Of a stretch of DNA of 64,000 nt, positions 22,638 through 33,150 are shown piece by piece (position 1 is the first letter of the stretch; each line of letters starts with the position of its first letter). The notes under the pieces were generated by a model, which did no database searches, was not told the DNA's origin, and saw nothing but the letters and a program-made list of their open reading frames with translations. A program made the position numbers and the translations under genes. The DNA is taken from NCBI GenBank assembly GCA_905182185.1, contig CAJJAP010000009.1:1-64000 (forward strand), in the 5' to 3' direction. The stretch comes from an uncultured Candidatus Poseidoniales archaeon (GTDB lineage Archaea; Thermoplasmatota; Poseidoniia; Poseidoniales; Poseidoniaceae).

Positions 22638-23216
22638 ATGGAGGAAGTGATTCGTTGCCAGTGGTCAACATCAGACCCGTTGTATATCTCCTATCATGAT
22701 GAGGAATGGGGAGTGCCAAATCGCGATGGGCGCAGATTATTTGAAAAAATAATTCTCGAAGGGGCACAATCCGGATTGTCATGGATTACAATTCTGCGCA
22801 AGCGTGAAAATTACCGCCGCCTCTTCAAAGGATTCGACCCTGCTAAAATTGCCGCTTTCACAGAAGATGATATTGAACAATTAATGGGTGATGCTGGAAT
22901 AATTCGCAACCGAGCAAAAATAAAATCTGCAATCAACAATGCTAAAGTTTTCATACAACATTTCGGAGAAGATGAAGATGCATTTAGCACATACTTGTGG
23001 TCATTTGTTAATGATGTTCCATTGATTCACCAAAGAAAGACCATGGGTGAATTACCACCTATTACCGATATTAGCACAAAGATGAGTAAGGCACTCAAGA
23101 AGATGGGATTCAGTTTCATCGGACCCACGACCTGTTATGCGATGATGCAAGCAGCAGGGATGGTCGATGACCACCTAGTAACCTGTTTCCGCCATACTTC
23201 AAATCGTAACGATTGA
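22638..23216 (+). CDS. tag: DNA-3-methyladenine glycosylase I
   Basis: RCQW…YHDEEWGVPNRDGRRLFEKIILEGAQSGLSWITILRKRENYRRLFKGFDP; GPTTCYAMMQAAGMVDDHLVTC. Confidence 0.95.
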   Translation: MEEVIRCQWSTSDPLYISYHDEEWGVPNRDGRRLFEKIILEGAQSGLSWITILRKRENYRRLFKGFDPAKIAAFTEDDIEQLMGDAGIIRNRAKIKSAINNAKVFIQHFGEDEDAFSTYLWSFVNDVPLIHQRKTMGELPPITDISTKMSKALKKMGFSFIGPTTCYAMMQAAGMVDDHLVTCFRHTSNRND

Positions 23217-23228
23217 ATTGCTGGTCAC

Positions 23229-23750
23229 TCAGCAGTAGGGACCTTCCAGCCGACCCACCAAATGCCGAATTATAGCAACAATCACAATTGTAGTTTGACC
23301 AAAACCAGGGTCTCCGGCCTTCGTAAGCCCCCATATAGAGAAGCCCGAAACCAATGCGATAAAACCACAAATGAATATCTTTGAATGCAAAGGGAGTGCT
23401 TTACCTGCACGATAATAATCGAGTAGTATATTGCCAAATAAACGATTGGTTAGTAGCCATTTAAACATACGTTGAGATGACCGAGCGTAACAATATGCTG
23501 CTGCTACCAGCCAAGATGTTGTAGGCCAACCGGGTAAGAATACTCCAATAACTGCAAAGGCAACAAATAGGCTACCAGAAATAACCCAAAGAACTCTTGA
23601 TACAGGATTTGCAGATGGCTTGTGTTCGGCGAGGATGCCATCTATCAGTTCAATATCTTCGATAGGAAGCGTTTCTTCTGCCCCCTTAGAAACAGTAGAT
23701 TGTTCCGAAGTCAAAGGTTCGGAGATGGTAGTGGAAACCATGTCACTCAT
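23229..23750 (-). CDS. DUF454 (YbaN-like) membrane protein
   Basis: ISGSLFVAFAVIGVFLPGWPTTSWLVAAAYCYARSSQRMFKWLL motif. Confidence 0.8.
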   Translation of the reverse strand: MSDMVSTTISEPLTSEQSTVSKGAEETLPIEDIELIDGILAEHKPSANPVSRVLWVISGSLFVAFAVIGVFLPGWPTTSWLVAAAYCYARSSQRMFKWLLTNRLFGNILLDYYRAGKALPLHSKIFICGFIALVSGFSIWGLTKAGDPGFGQTTIVIVAIIRHLVGRLEGPYC

Positions 23751-23832
23751 GTTGAGGGCGGGGCCTTCTTATCAAAAAGGAATAGGATGAAGTGTCCGAA
23801 GTTCTCAAGGCAGATACTGTACAGGATGGGCC

Positions 23833-24504
23833 ATGACAAGTGGTGATTGCGTGGCGAGGAAGGCTAGCGCAGACGACCCCTTACGTTGTGCGGTATTGAT
23901 ATCCGGCTCGGGCTCGGGGATGGAGAAATTAATTCTCCACCAGCAATTAAATTCTCTTTGCTGCCACCAAACAGTTCTCGTAATCAGTGACAAATCTTCA
24001 GCTGCTGGATTAGGAAAAGCCGATACACTAGGAATCAATAATTTGGCGATTGAATTGCCCGATATTGCCGATACTAGTCAAAGAAGATCAAATCATGAAA
24101 GTCTGATTAGCCAAGCGATTGAAGAGAGTGGAGCAGAATTGGTTATTCTCAGCGGATATATGCGAATCCTTAGCCCTTCATTCGTTAATAGATGGGCACC
24201 AAACTTAGTTAATATCCACCCATCACTATTGCCCCATTTCCCAGGCGCAGATGCACATGGTGGTGTAATCGCTAGCGATGTAGAAGTCAGCGGATGTACA
24301 GTACATTTCGTTGATTCTGGCGTTGACTCTGGGGCGATAATAGCACAATGTAGAGTGCCGAGATTACCGGATGATGATGTAAAATCTCTTGCCGCAAGAG
24401 TACAGGTTGAGGAACATATTATTTATCCACAAATTATCGATGCAATCGCACAAGGAAGAGTCTTCTTAGAAGATAATAAAGTCATGATTGATGACGTTGT
24501 TTGA
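23833..24504 (+). CDS. purN: phosphoribosylglycinamide formyltransferase
   Basis: AVLISGSGSGMEKL, LSGYMRILSPSFVNRW, NIHPSLLPHFPGADAHGGVIASDVEVSGCTVHFVDSGVDSGAII. Confidence 0.93.
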   Translation: MTSGDCVARKASADDPLRCAVLISGSGSGMEKLILHQQLNSLCCHQTVLVISDKSSAAGLGKADTLGINNLAIELPDIADTSQRRSNHESLISQAIEESGAELVILSGYMRILSPSFVNRWAPNLVNIHPSLLPHFPGADAHGGVIASDVEVSGCTVHFVDSGVDSGAIIAQCRVPRLPDDDVKSLAARVQVEEHIIYPQIIDAIAQGRVFLEDNKVMIDDVV

Positions 24505-25014
24505 GTTGTGACTTTTCATTATAATTAGAAAAGCCATCACCATTTCCAGCGATATCTATCGTCGCTAAACCATCAAATAATGAATTGACACTTGAACCAT
24601 CACCCATTTGATAACCAGCAGGGCAGTTAGCGAGTAACGGTTGCCGATTTGAATTCAGAATCAAGCGGCACCCCACCACCACTTCGTAACAAAGTTTGTA
24701 GTGACTCACGATCTAAATCAAATGCATCACACGGAATAAATTGAATCGGTCCTGATATTTCTCGATGAACCCAGCGAATCACATCGCTCAGTTTTTGACA
24801 ATGTGCAGGGTCTGGCCAAACCTCTCCTTCAAACAATGAGGTTCTCTCTTCACTACCACAGAGGGTAATAATTTTTACAATACCACAATCCGATACAAAG
24901 TTGGCGTATTCGTTCAACGCCTCCAAACATCAATGACTTGTCTTGACCCATTCTCGTACTATTTCCTCCGGCAAAAATAACTGCTGAAAATTGCTGAGAG
25001 TTATTGTAAGTCAT
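24482..25014 (-). CDS. mobA: MobA-like molybdenum cofactor guanylyltransferase, two apparent frameshifts
   Basis: Untracked N-terminus MTYNNSQQFSAVIFAGGNSTRMGQDKSLMFGG (25014 downward), then frame change into …GPIQFIPCDAFDLDRESLQTLL (24627-24926), then …SNRQPLLANCPAGYQMGD…SVNSLFDGLATIDIAGNGDGFSNYNEKSQL (24482-24709). Confidence 0.65.
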
Positions 25015-25210
25015 CCAAACCCTCTAGAGCAATTTCTAATTCTGCTAAGAGGCTACGAACCCTCTCCAATAATGCTTGTCTTTCTCTGGTTGAACGGGCT
25101 TCGGGTAACCATTCCATTAGACGTCTAACATCCTGAGCATCGCGTTCAACAGTCCACTTCAAGACCGACTCTAAAACCGGGTCTTCAGTAGGTAGAAAGC
25201 GGTCCGCCAT
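25001..25210 (-). CDS. small hypothetical protein
   Basis: 69-aa ORF tightly packed with neighbours; start codon overlaps an operon-like series. Confidence 0.5.
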   Translation of the reverse strand: MADRFLPTEDPVLESVLKWTVERDAQDVRRLMEWLPEARSTRERQALLERVRSLLAELEIALEGLDDLQ

Positions 25211-25236
25211 AGTCTATTGCAGTTAGACCAAGCCCT

Positions 25237-25860
25237 TCAATTCTGCTCTGCTAAAGCTCGTTTTCTTATTCTTTCAAATAATTCTCCACCAGTGGGTGCG
25301 AGTTCTATCATTTGTTTACAAGTAGTTGGGTTTCTTTTTGATAACGAGCAAAAAATTACCGCTGTTTGATGCCATAACTTACTCTGTTTCGACATTTCAA
25401 CAATCCATGAATCATCAGGAATTTGACTTCCGCCGCGAATTATCTCCTCTGCGATATCAAGAATCATATCCAATGATTCTTGCTTTTGTAATAAGTGAAT
25501 AAAAGCCATCCATGGGTCTTCGCCTAAGTCCTCCTCGGACAAATTGGAAAGAAGTATACCAGCCATCTTCAAGTCTTCATATCCATGTCTTTTCCAAAGT
25601 GCAGGAATCAACCGGGCCAATTTTCTCCGATTTTTACTATTGGTTAATACCCATGAAGCGATTCTTCTCAGTTCTGGGTCTGCACAACCAAGATTGAAAG
25701 AAAAACCAGCGTCATGTGCTAACAGGTCTGAAGTAGGTTTTACCATCAATCCTATGCACCCCTTAGCATAAGCAAGGCGTAGAAATTTCAAACTCCTTCT
25801 TTTTCCTAACAAGACCTTGGGCGATTGATTGGTGAGAAATTCGTCCAAATCAGAAATCAA
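25237..25860 (-). CDS. hypothetical protein (helical repeat-like)
   Basis: 207-aa ORF overlapping the upstream TerB-like gene. Confidence 0.6.
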   Translation of the reverse strand: MISDLDEFLTNQSPKVLLGKRRSLKFLRLAYAKGCIGLMVKPTSDLLAHDAGFSFNLGCADPELRRIASWVLTNSKNRRKLARLIPALWKRHGYEDLKMAGILLSNLSEEDLGEDPWMAFIHLLQKQESLDMILDIAEEIIRGGSQIPDDSWIVEMSKQSKLWHQTAVIFCSLSKRNPTTCKQMIELAPTGGELFERIRKRALAEQN

Positions 25861-26408
25861 GAAGAACCACCATCAACCGTCTTTTTACGAACAGTATCAA
25901 AAACATCCCCTACTAATCCAACTGAATCACGTAGGGTTGCAAGCATTTTTTCCATAACATTAGGATCTTCGAATTTTTCTTTAACCATGATTCGCAATGT
26001 TTCTTCAATGAGGGCATGGTCTTTATCATCGATTTCAAAAATTGAACGAAGATGTGCTAGTACCCTGAATTCATCTCTTGAAAGAGAGGCATTAACGATT
26101 GCAATTTCAAAAATCTTAGTATATACAATTCTTGCATCGGCTACCGAAACAACATCGCCATCTGGACTCTCCCTTCCTTCTTTTATGGCCGAGTAAACTT
26201 CACCAGGTTGCTCACTCGTAAGATTCAGTGCGCTAGCCAATTTTATGATCAACCTCTTCTCTTCTCTAGTCAAAACACCATCCACTAACATCACTTCTAC
26301 AGTGGTGCGAAAGATGTTCAAACTACATAGGGGGAGTTTGGGCATATCAAGCCGATTGTTTTCCTCTTCTTGAATACATTGCACAATCGTAATCGCTGAT
26401 TTATACAA
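25857..26408 (-). CDS. TerB-like fold protein
   Basis: FRTTVEVMLVDGVLTREEKRLIIKLASALNL and a second helical repeat (IVNASLSRDEFRVLAHLRSIFEID). Confidence 0.55.
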   Translation of the reverse strand: MYKSAITIVQCIQEEENNRLDMPKLPLCSLNIFRTTVEVMLVDGVLTREEKRLIIKLASALNLTSEQPGEVYSAIKEGRESPDGDVVSVADARIVYTKIFEIAIVNASLSRDEFRVLAHLRSIFEIDDKDHALIEETLRIMVKEKFEDPNVMEKMLATLRDSVGLVGDVFDTVRKKTVDGGSS

Positions 26409-26573
26409 CTTTTAAGTAAAAGGGTTCAATAAGTATTGGCTTGTGGGATTATTTGTTCACTTCCCTTTCACGCTTTGAGATGGCAACATTTCAAGCACTG
26501 CAATGTAGTGTAAGACTCAATGGGTCTTTCCAATATTTGCGAACGGTTTAGTTAACGCAAGGAGATAATTAAA

Positions 26574-27812
26574 ATGGCTCAACAAAGAAATAATCGTGAC
26601 TCCGGTCACCATCAGAAGCAAAAGGCGATGAAATATTTAATTCGCGCTGACATTAAGGTCAACGGTTCCGTCCAAAGAAAGGACATAATCGGGGCCATCA
26701 TGGGGCAAACCGAAGGTTTGCTCGGTGACGAACTAGAAATACGCAAGTTGCAAAGAACAGCACGCATCGGCCACGTCGATGTTGAAATTGAATCCAAGGG
26801 CGGTAAAGTGCACGGAGTAATTTCAGTGCCAAGCAGTATGGATAATGTTGAAACTTCAATTATTGCATCCGCATTGGAAACAATTGACAGAATTGGTCCA
26901 TGTGCAGCAGTGATCAAAGTAATCGACATCCAAGATGTAAGAGCAACCAAGCGAACCGCTGTTGTTGACCGTGCTAAGGAACTACTCCTTGGCCTAGTTA
27001 ATTCAGGCGAAGCTGCATCAAAGACAGTAATAGAAGAAGTACGCTCGGTCTTAACGACCGGTACTGCAACATCTTTCCATGGATTAACCTGTGGACCAAA
27101 CGTTGAATCTTCTACTTCACTAATTATCGTTGAAGGAAGAAATGATGTTCGTAACCTATTGAACTGTGGCGTAAAGAATGCAATCAGTGCTGATGGCGCT
27201 GGTGACATGAAGCAAGAATTGATCGACCTAGCAAATAGCAAGGAAACAGTAATTCTAGCAATCGACGGTGACAGAGGTGGCGAGATGTTGTTTTCACAAC
27301 TGATTGAAACTCTGCAAGTAGATTTCGTTGCACAAGCACCTGTTGGACAAGAATGGGAGCTACTACCACAAAAGACAGTAACAAAATGTCTTTCAATGAA
27401 AGTCGAAGCAACAAAATTCTCACATACGCTGAAGAAGAAGCAAGAAAGTGATAGCGGTAATTCTAGCGAAGATAAGAATTGGACAGAGGATATGCCTGAG
27501 GAATATGTAGTAGAAGAAGCCCCAGCAGAAGTACAAGAATTCTTTGACCACCTAGACAATCTTGAACCTAAAAAGGCTGTATTTATCATGGTCGACGGAA
27601 CGGTATCTGACCCAGTAGGCGCATCCACTCTCGCAAAGAAAGCAAACGAAGCGGACGGAGCAATTGCAATGGTCTTCAACGGTCCAGTTAGCGACAGAAC
27701 TTTGGAAATTGCAAGCGAAGCAGCAATTCCAACAGTTATTGGAACAAAGGCTGGAAAAGGATTTGCAGCACGTGAAGATGTCAAATCTTGGTTATCAGAA
27801 GATCACCGCTGA
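26574..27812 (+). CDS. dnaG: archaeal DnaG-type primase (Toprim)
   Basis: KYLIRADIKVNGSVQRKDIIGAIMGQTEGLLG; Toprim LIIVEGRNDVRNLL…AIDGDRGGEMLFSQL. Confidence 0.95.
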   Translation: MAQQRNNRDSGHHQKQKAMKYLIRADIKVNGSVQRKDIIGAIMGQTEGLLGDELEIRKLQRTARIGHVDVEIESKGGKVHGVISVPSSMDNVETSIIASALETIDRIGPCAAVIKVIDIQDVRATKRTAVVDRAKELLLGLVNSGEAASKTVIEEVRSVLTTGTATSFHGLTCGPNVESSTSLIIVEGRNDVRNLLNCGVKNAISADGAGDMKQELIDLANSKETVILAIDGDRGGEMLFSQLIETLQVDFVAQAPVGQEWELLPQKTVTKCLSMKVEATKFSHTLKKKQESDSGNSSEDKNWTEDMPEEYVVEEAPAEVQEFFDHLDNLEPKKAVFIMVDGTVSDPVGASTLAKKANEADGAIAMVFNGPVSDRTLEIASEAAIPTVIGTKAGKGFAAREDVKSWLSEDHR

Positions 27813-27820
27813 AACTTGAA

Positions 27821-30643
27821 TCAGATTCTAACTCCGCCAACAGGCGGTAATCGAATGCTGTTGACTACATGGTTTACGCCATTTTGCAACTCTACTAATT
27901 TAGTAGGATGTGGAAGTTCTAATTTGTCAGCCATCAATGGCAGGCTTATGCCGGGACCTGGAATTCTTTCGAGAGCAATACCGAGTGTAATCGCATCATT
28001 AAGGAAATGACCGCTGGCACCGGAATGCCTTGCCTCAAGTCGTAAACGCGACCACTTACCCATCTCAGAAACTGCACTGGATAATTGGCTAAGTAATTGA
28101 GCACGGTCATCATTCCCCCCTTCAAGCCTAGGAATTAGCCTAATCGCCAGCCTCAGTATTCTATCAACACGTATGTCGCGAGGCTCAATGCCAACATGAC
28201 CGGCTAAATTTCTACGAACAGTATTCAATGCCTCAAAACCTTCTTTTTGCACAAGTTCAGCATCTTCTTTGAGCCCAAGATTGGTTAGAAGTGTTGAGAG
28301 TGCAGCAAGAGCATTACCCACCCCTTCCCCGTTTACAACACTTGGACTTTCGTTACCATTACTTTTGACTATTGCTTCCCTTTCAACAACTGGTGTTGCA
28401 ATGACTTTCTCTGTGACAACAGGCGTAACTGTTTTTTCTTCAACAGCAGGTTTCTCAACAATTTCATCTTCGATAACAGGAGTAATAACTTCTTGTAGCG
28501 CGATAGTTTCTGCCTCCATTGCCTCTAAAATGGCTTCATGAACATCAGGCAGCCCATCGCGCGGCAACAAAACTTCTTTGCCATCTTTGCTGACCATTGG
28601 CACCAAAGTCTGACGAATAGGAGATGGACTCCATGAAGTGAAAGTAAAATCAGGGTCTTCAACCGGACGAGAAGCCAAATGTCTGAGGAACTGAGGGATT
28701 GTGTTGTGGAGATTCTCAATGGTATCTGGTTTACGTAGTTCTAGTTCGGTATCGAGTGCTAACGCGATATCATTTTGCCATGGCAGGGCTTTGAGACGGC
28801 GGCACAAAGATGGGTGTTGCGGTAGTTTTGTTCGCATATTGGAAATTTTTCTTGCAGCAGCGACGAGATTAATATTGACCTCAGCCCGCAAATGAGCGAC
28901 GTTCCAACCACGATATTCTAATTCAGCTAATTCTTGATCAGTCTTTGCGGCCAATCTTTTCATTGTTTCACCGGCGATTATATCGCCGGCAGTAGGTGAA
29001 GCAGAAGCAGATTTACCAAAGCGACGAGTAGATGCTATCAATTCCTCAAATGCACGAATGTTCAATGTGGAAGTTGATATATTTTCATCCGCCTTGCCCT
29101 GGCCTAACAAATCTAGCCAGTCACGTTCTAGCATCCTCAAATGTCTCGCTCCTCGCCTCGCTTGTTTGCCAATGAATATTTCCATATTGGCCAATAGTTC
29201 AGGCTCAGCATCAATTTCCCTTAGAATAGCAATTCGTTTATTTACTTCAGCAGATCCATCAAACGAGGAATCTAAACTGTTTAAATCATCAATTAATTGC
29301 AATCGAACATCCAACTTTGGGCCTTCCACCTTCAGTAGTTGAAGTGAATCAAGCGGTTCATCAACTACTCGCCGCCGCCAATCATCCATCACCAAACCAT
29401 CATCCTCATATTTGCCAACCAATTCTAAGCCATCAAGTTCAATTTGCCTCCAATCAAGTTGTAAAGACTCAACAATATCGATAAAATCTTGAGTATGTTC
29501 AATATTTCCTACTAATGCTTCACCCTCATGCTTTCTCTCCGGCCACCTGGATACGATTTGTTGCCAATTTTGCATAGCGTTTAGATGGATATTTATCATG
29601 TTATTTATCTCTGGAAGATTGGACTCCCATTCTAACAATTCATCCGCAGTAGCATCTTCTTCACTTGGTAATATTATTCCAATGCCCCTCCAACTCTTCA
29701 ACTGGTCATTGAGCAGTTGCAGCCTTTGGTTAAGATTGTCAGCAATCGCGACGATTTGGCTACTAAGGGTTTGAATATCAGCTGACAAACCCTCTTTGAT
29801 CAATACGATTCTTCTAGCCTCATGGTGGTCGGCTAAACTATTATCAAATGGCGCAATTTCTCTTATTATCAACAAACGTAATTGTTCATGTTCATCATGT
29901 AATAAATACCATTTATCAATTTCATCAAGGGCATCTTTTAGATTTAATTCAGAAATATATACGACATCATAGCCAGTTTCCAACATATGTTTCATCGAGT
30001 TGGTAATCAATTGGTTTTGCTTTTCTTCAATTCGTTCAATTTCAGCCAATTCTACCCTGATGAGTTCCAAGTTATCGGGATTGGCTAAGTAGGGTACTAC
30101 CACTATTGTGGCGGACCGATTTGAAGAATCTAATGAGTCAAATCGTTTCAGCAATTCCTTACGAACATCACCCATTCCATCACTAGCCCACTGTAGCGCT
30201 CCGGCTTCAAGTTCCAATTCCCATGGCCGGTTTTCTTTGGCCCAATTTTGATATTCAACCAATATTTGGTCTGCGGCCATCGGATTTTTCAAATCATTTT
30301 TCCAAGCCAAAGCCAAAGTAATATCCTCGTCATCCCAGCTTTCAATAATGGAGGTTAGCCTGTGTCGTAAATTGACACTTAGATCAACTAAATATTCTGC
30401 CTTTTGTAATCGTTCGCTAGATGTTGCAGAATCCTTCGAAAGAAAATCTTCCAAAGCGTCAATAATTAACCCCGATTCACTCCACGCTTCCAATCTTGAG
30501 TAATACCAAGGGATGTCAGAATCGTCATCGGAATCGGTACTCATGGGCTCACCTAACCTTGCTAAGAACAGCCACAGCCTTTGAATGTGAGCAATGTTGG
30601 TGGCAAATTGTTGCTTTTTTTCACAGGGTTGAGGTATTGCCAT
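27821..30643 (-). CDS. large coiled-coil hypothetical protein
   Basis: Intact 940-aa ORF, Leu/Glu-rich helical composition, Pro/Val/Glu linker near 28350-28500. Confidence 0.7.
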   Translation of the reverse strand: MAIPQPCEKKQQFATNIAHIQRLWLFLARLGEPMSTDSDDDSDIPWYYSRLEAWSESGLIIDALEDFLSKDSATSSERLQKAEYLVDLSVNLRHRLTSIIESWDDEDITLALAWKNDLKNPMAADQILVEYQNWAKENRPWELELEAGALQWASDGMGDVRKELLKRFDSLDSSNRSATIVVVPYLANPDNLELIRVELAEIERIEEKQNQLITNSMKHMLETGYDVVYISELNLKDALDEIDKWYLLHDEHEQLRLLIIREIAPFDNSLADHHEARRIVLIKEGLSADIQTLSSQIVAIADNLNQRLQLLNDQLKSWRGIGIILPSEEDATADELLEWESNLPEINNMINIHLNAMQNWQQIVSRWPERKHEGEALVGNIEHTQDFIDIVESLQLDWRQIELDGLELVGKYEDDGLVMDDWRRRVVDEPLDSLQLLKVEGPKLDVRLQLIDDLNSLDSSFDGSAEVNKRIAILREIDAEPELLANMEIFIGKQARRGARHLRMLERDWLDLLGQGKADENISTSTLNIRAFEELIASTRRFGKSASASPTAGDIIAGETMKRLAAKTDQELAELEYRGWNVAHLRAEVNINLVAAARKISNMRTKLPQHPSLCRRLKALPWQNDIALALDTELELRKPDTIENLHNTIPQFLRHLASRPVEDPDFTFTSWSPSPIRQTLVPMVSKDGKEVLLPRDGLPDVHEAILEAMEAETIALQEVITPVIEDEIVEKPAVEEKTVTPVVTEKVIATPVVEREAIVKSNGNESPSVVNGEGVGNALAALSTLLTNLGLKEDAELVQKEGFEALNTVRRNLAGHVGIEPRDIRVDRILRLAIRLIPRLEGGNDDRAQLLSQLSSAVSEMGKWSRLRLEARHSGASGHFLNDAITLGIALERIPGPGISLPLMADKLELPHPTKLVELQNGVNHVVNSIRLPPVGGVRI

Positions 30644-30786
30644 CCCGTTTTAATTTAATTAGAAAAAGACCATGTTTTCTACTGCCCCCCTTTAGGGGGC
30701 GGTAAAATTTAGAAGGTGTGGAAAACACCCCCCATAACCACTTTTCATCCGCAGACCATAAAGGCGTAAAGGAAAGGTGGGCGGTA

Positions 30787-33102
30787 ATGGAACCCTTAAC
30801 AGTACTTTTCAGCCTCACTTGTATTGGTGTTGGAACTGGAGTTGGATATTGGCTGAAGAGAGCCGATGACAAATTCATTTTAATCAATGAGACAGGAATT
30901 ATGTTGCAACAATCCCAAGCCGCAAATTATTCTCATCTCAACAACGAAATCGGAGTATTACAAAATTCCGTTGCAGGGGTATTAGGATTAATAGACGCTT
31001 TGAGAGCAACCAACCCTGAATTGGATGGTGCAATTCTTTCCCACTCCACAATCACTCGCTTGGAAAACCTTGGTGAATTTGCTAATCAAGAAGACATTGA
31101 TTCTGCGATTAGAGATTCCTTGCACTGTATTGAAACTCTTGTGTCAACTGTGAGTAGTGAGACTCCAGTCGGTTCCGAAGGTGTTCTTAATTCAACCAGT
31201 GAAGCCCTAGTCATCCGCCTTCTCGACCTATTTGTCAGTAAGAATGTGACACTAGAGCAATTAGGAATGAGTTCCCTTTCAGCTCATAAATTAGGCCATG
31301 TGACTATGTCTCTGCGCAGATACGAATGGGCTGAATCTGCATTCGGTCTTGCATATCAAGCATCTCCAGGTAATGCCAATTTACTAGAAGGGTTGGAAAA
31401 GATTGCTATAATCAAGAGCGACCCTGTATTACGTCGTCATTGGCTAGAGGCTAGAATGAGCATCACTCCAGATGAACCAGAATTACTTCGCGCTCACGCA
31501 CACCTGTTGGCAAGCCTAGGTGATGAAGAAGCAGAAAGAGACGTTCGCCGCTTAGAAGCACTCGGACTTGATACAGCAGCAGACCGCTCACTATTGTCAG
31601 GATTACGCGCTAGAGCGGGCGCTCGTAGTGAAGCACTGGAAGCGATTGAAAACGCACTCGCAGAAGATCCAAGCATCGCCAATGACTGGTATAGTCATGC
31701 CAAATTACTCCATCAAGACGAGGAAATGAGCAAGGCTCTAACCTCGGTTGACCGTTGTTTAGAATTGGATAGGCAACATGGCGATGCATGGGCATTGATG
31801 GCAATTTTACTAGCACCTAAGCAAAATAAACTCAAAGAGGCATTGAAAGCTGCAACACATGCAGTAGCATTAGACTGTGGTGGAGTGGAATTAGTGTTGC
31901 TTAAAGTAGACTTACTAATCGCAAGCGGCTCTCCTTCAGATGCAGAAAATTCACTACAGAAGGCATTAGCAAATAATCCTCAAAATGGGGAGTTAAGAGC
32001 AACTATGGTCTCAAGAAAATTGCTAGAGGGAGATTTACTGGAGGCACAAAAGTTGCTTGATGAAACACCTGCTGGTATTGACCACACACTCCTACACGTT
32101 GCCGAAGGGCGCCTACATTTGGCCAATGCAGACCGAGCTCGCGATGGTACTGGGCAAACAGATGCAACTTTGCTAGCCGAAGCTTTTGTTGCATTCGATG
32201 AAGCCCTCAAATTGGATAGAGAATCAGGAGTCGCTTGGCTCGGACTCGCTAGAAGCAATCGTTTATTGAAAAACCTTGACCAAGCAGCAGAATCTCTTGA
32301 TAGAGCACGAAGGCTATTACCAGAATCAGACCCTTCTGCAGCAATTGAATCAGCCCTGTTATCTCTTGACAATGGCGATATTTCAGCCGCTAGCACCTTT
32401 ATTGACGCTGCTGACATACATGGTGAGAATGCAACAATCTCCTATGTAAGAGGGAATATTGCAGCCTGCGGTGGCCATCTAGAACAAGCCCTAACACATT
32501 ATACTGAATCCTTGAAATATGACGCCGGTCACATCCGTGCACGTCTAAATCGATGTAGTGTTTTGATGGCAATGGATGAGGCCAAGAAGGCATTGGATGA
32601 TTCCGAAATACTCTTAGATTTGGCACCAAGTTTGATTTTAGCACGATTGCGAAGAGCAGAATCTTCCATGATGCTCGGAGAATGGGAGCCGGCAAGAGAT
32701 GATCTCAAAATCGTTCTAGAAAATGCACCTCACCATCATCATGCACTAACACAACTCGCATCATGCCACATGGCATTGAAGAGGCCAGAAAGAGCAGAAG
32801 CGCCGCTGAATGAAGCGCTTAGATTGGTTCCTAACCACGCACCTGCTTGGCACCAACGCGGTCTCCTATACCTCGACTGGGGTAGGGAAGAAGCGGCGTT
32901 ATCTGATTTCGAAGCAGCAGTTCGTTCCGACTCTCAGCACTTAGACGCACGGTTACATATCGCAGCATTACACCATGAAGCACAACGTCTTGATCAAGCC
33001 AGTGCAGCGTGGAAGAGTGTACTTGCAATCGATGCCGATTGTCAAGTCGCACGTACTCGTTTAGACGAATGTGAAATCGCCCAAATGACCGCTTCCAATT
33101 GA
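30787..33102 (+). CDS. membrane-anchored TPR protein
   Basis: N-terminal TM (MEPLTVLFSLTCIGVGTGVGYWL) followed by many TPR-like units; ORF track starts at 30718. Confidence 0.8.
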   Translation: MEPLTVLFSLTCIGVGTGVGYWLKRADDKFILINETGIMLQQSQAANYSHLNNEIGVLQNSVAGVLGLIDALRATNPELDGAILSHSTITRLENLGEFANQEDIDSAIRDSLHCIETLVSTVSSETPVGSEGVLNSTSEALVIRLLDLFVSKNVTLEQLGMSSLSAHKLGHVTMSLRRYEWAESAFGLAYQASPGNANLLEGLEKIAIIKSDPVLRRHWLEARMSITPDEPELLRAHAHLLASLGDEEAERDVRRLEALGLDTAADRSLLSGLRARAGARSEALEAIENALAEDPSIANDWYSHAKLLHQDEEMSKALTSVDRCLELDRQHGDAWALMAILLAPKQNKLKEALKAATHAVALDCGGVELVLLKVDLLIASGSPSDAENSLQKALANNPQNGELRATMVSRKLLEGDLLEAQKLLDETPAGIDHTLLHVAEGRLHLANADRARDGTGQTDATLLAEAFVAFDEALKLDRESGVAWLGLARSNRLLKNLDQAAESLDRARRLLPESDPSAAIESALLSLDNGDISAASTFIDAADIHGENATISYVRGNIAACGGHLEQALTHYTESLKYDAGHIRARLNRCSVLMAMDEAKKALDDSEILLDLAPSLILARLRRAESSMMLGEWEPARDDLKIVLENAPHHHHALTQLASCHMALKRPERAEAPLNEALRLVPNHAPAWHQRGLLYLDWGREEAALSDFEAAVRSDSQHLDARLHIAALHHEAQRLDQASAAWKSVLAIDADCQVARTRLDECEIAQMTASN

Positions 33103-33150
33103 TAGCGTTTGAAGCGAAGTGATTTGAACAAGGCCCTATCAGGGACTGTT

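Noticed and set aside
26612-27784. 390-aa Ser-rich minus-strand ORF opposite dnaG
   Set aside because: Antisense shadow of a confidently identified gene; composition typical of reverse-complement translation.
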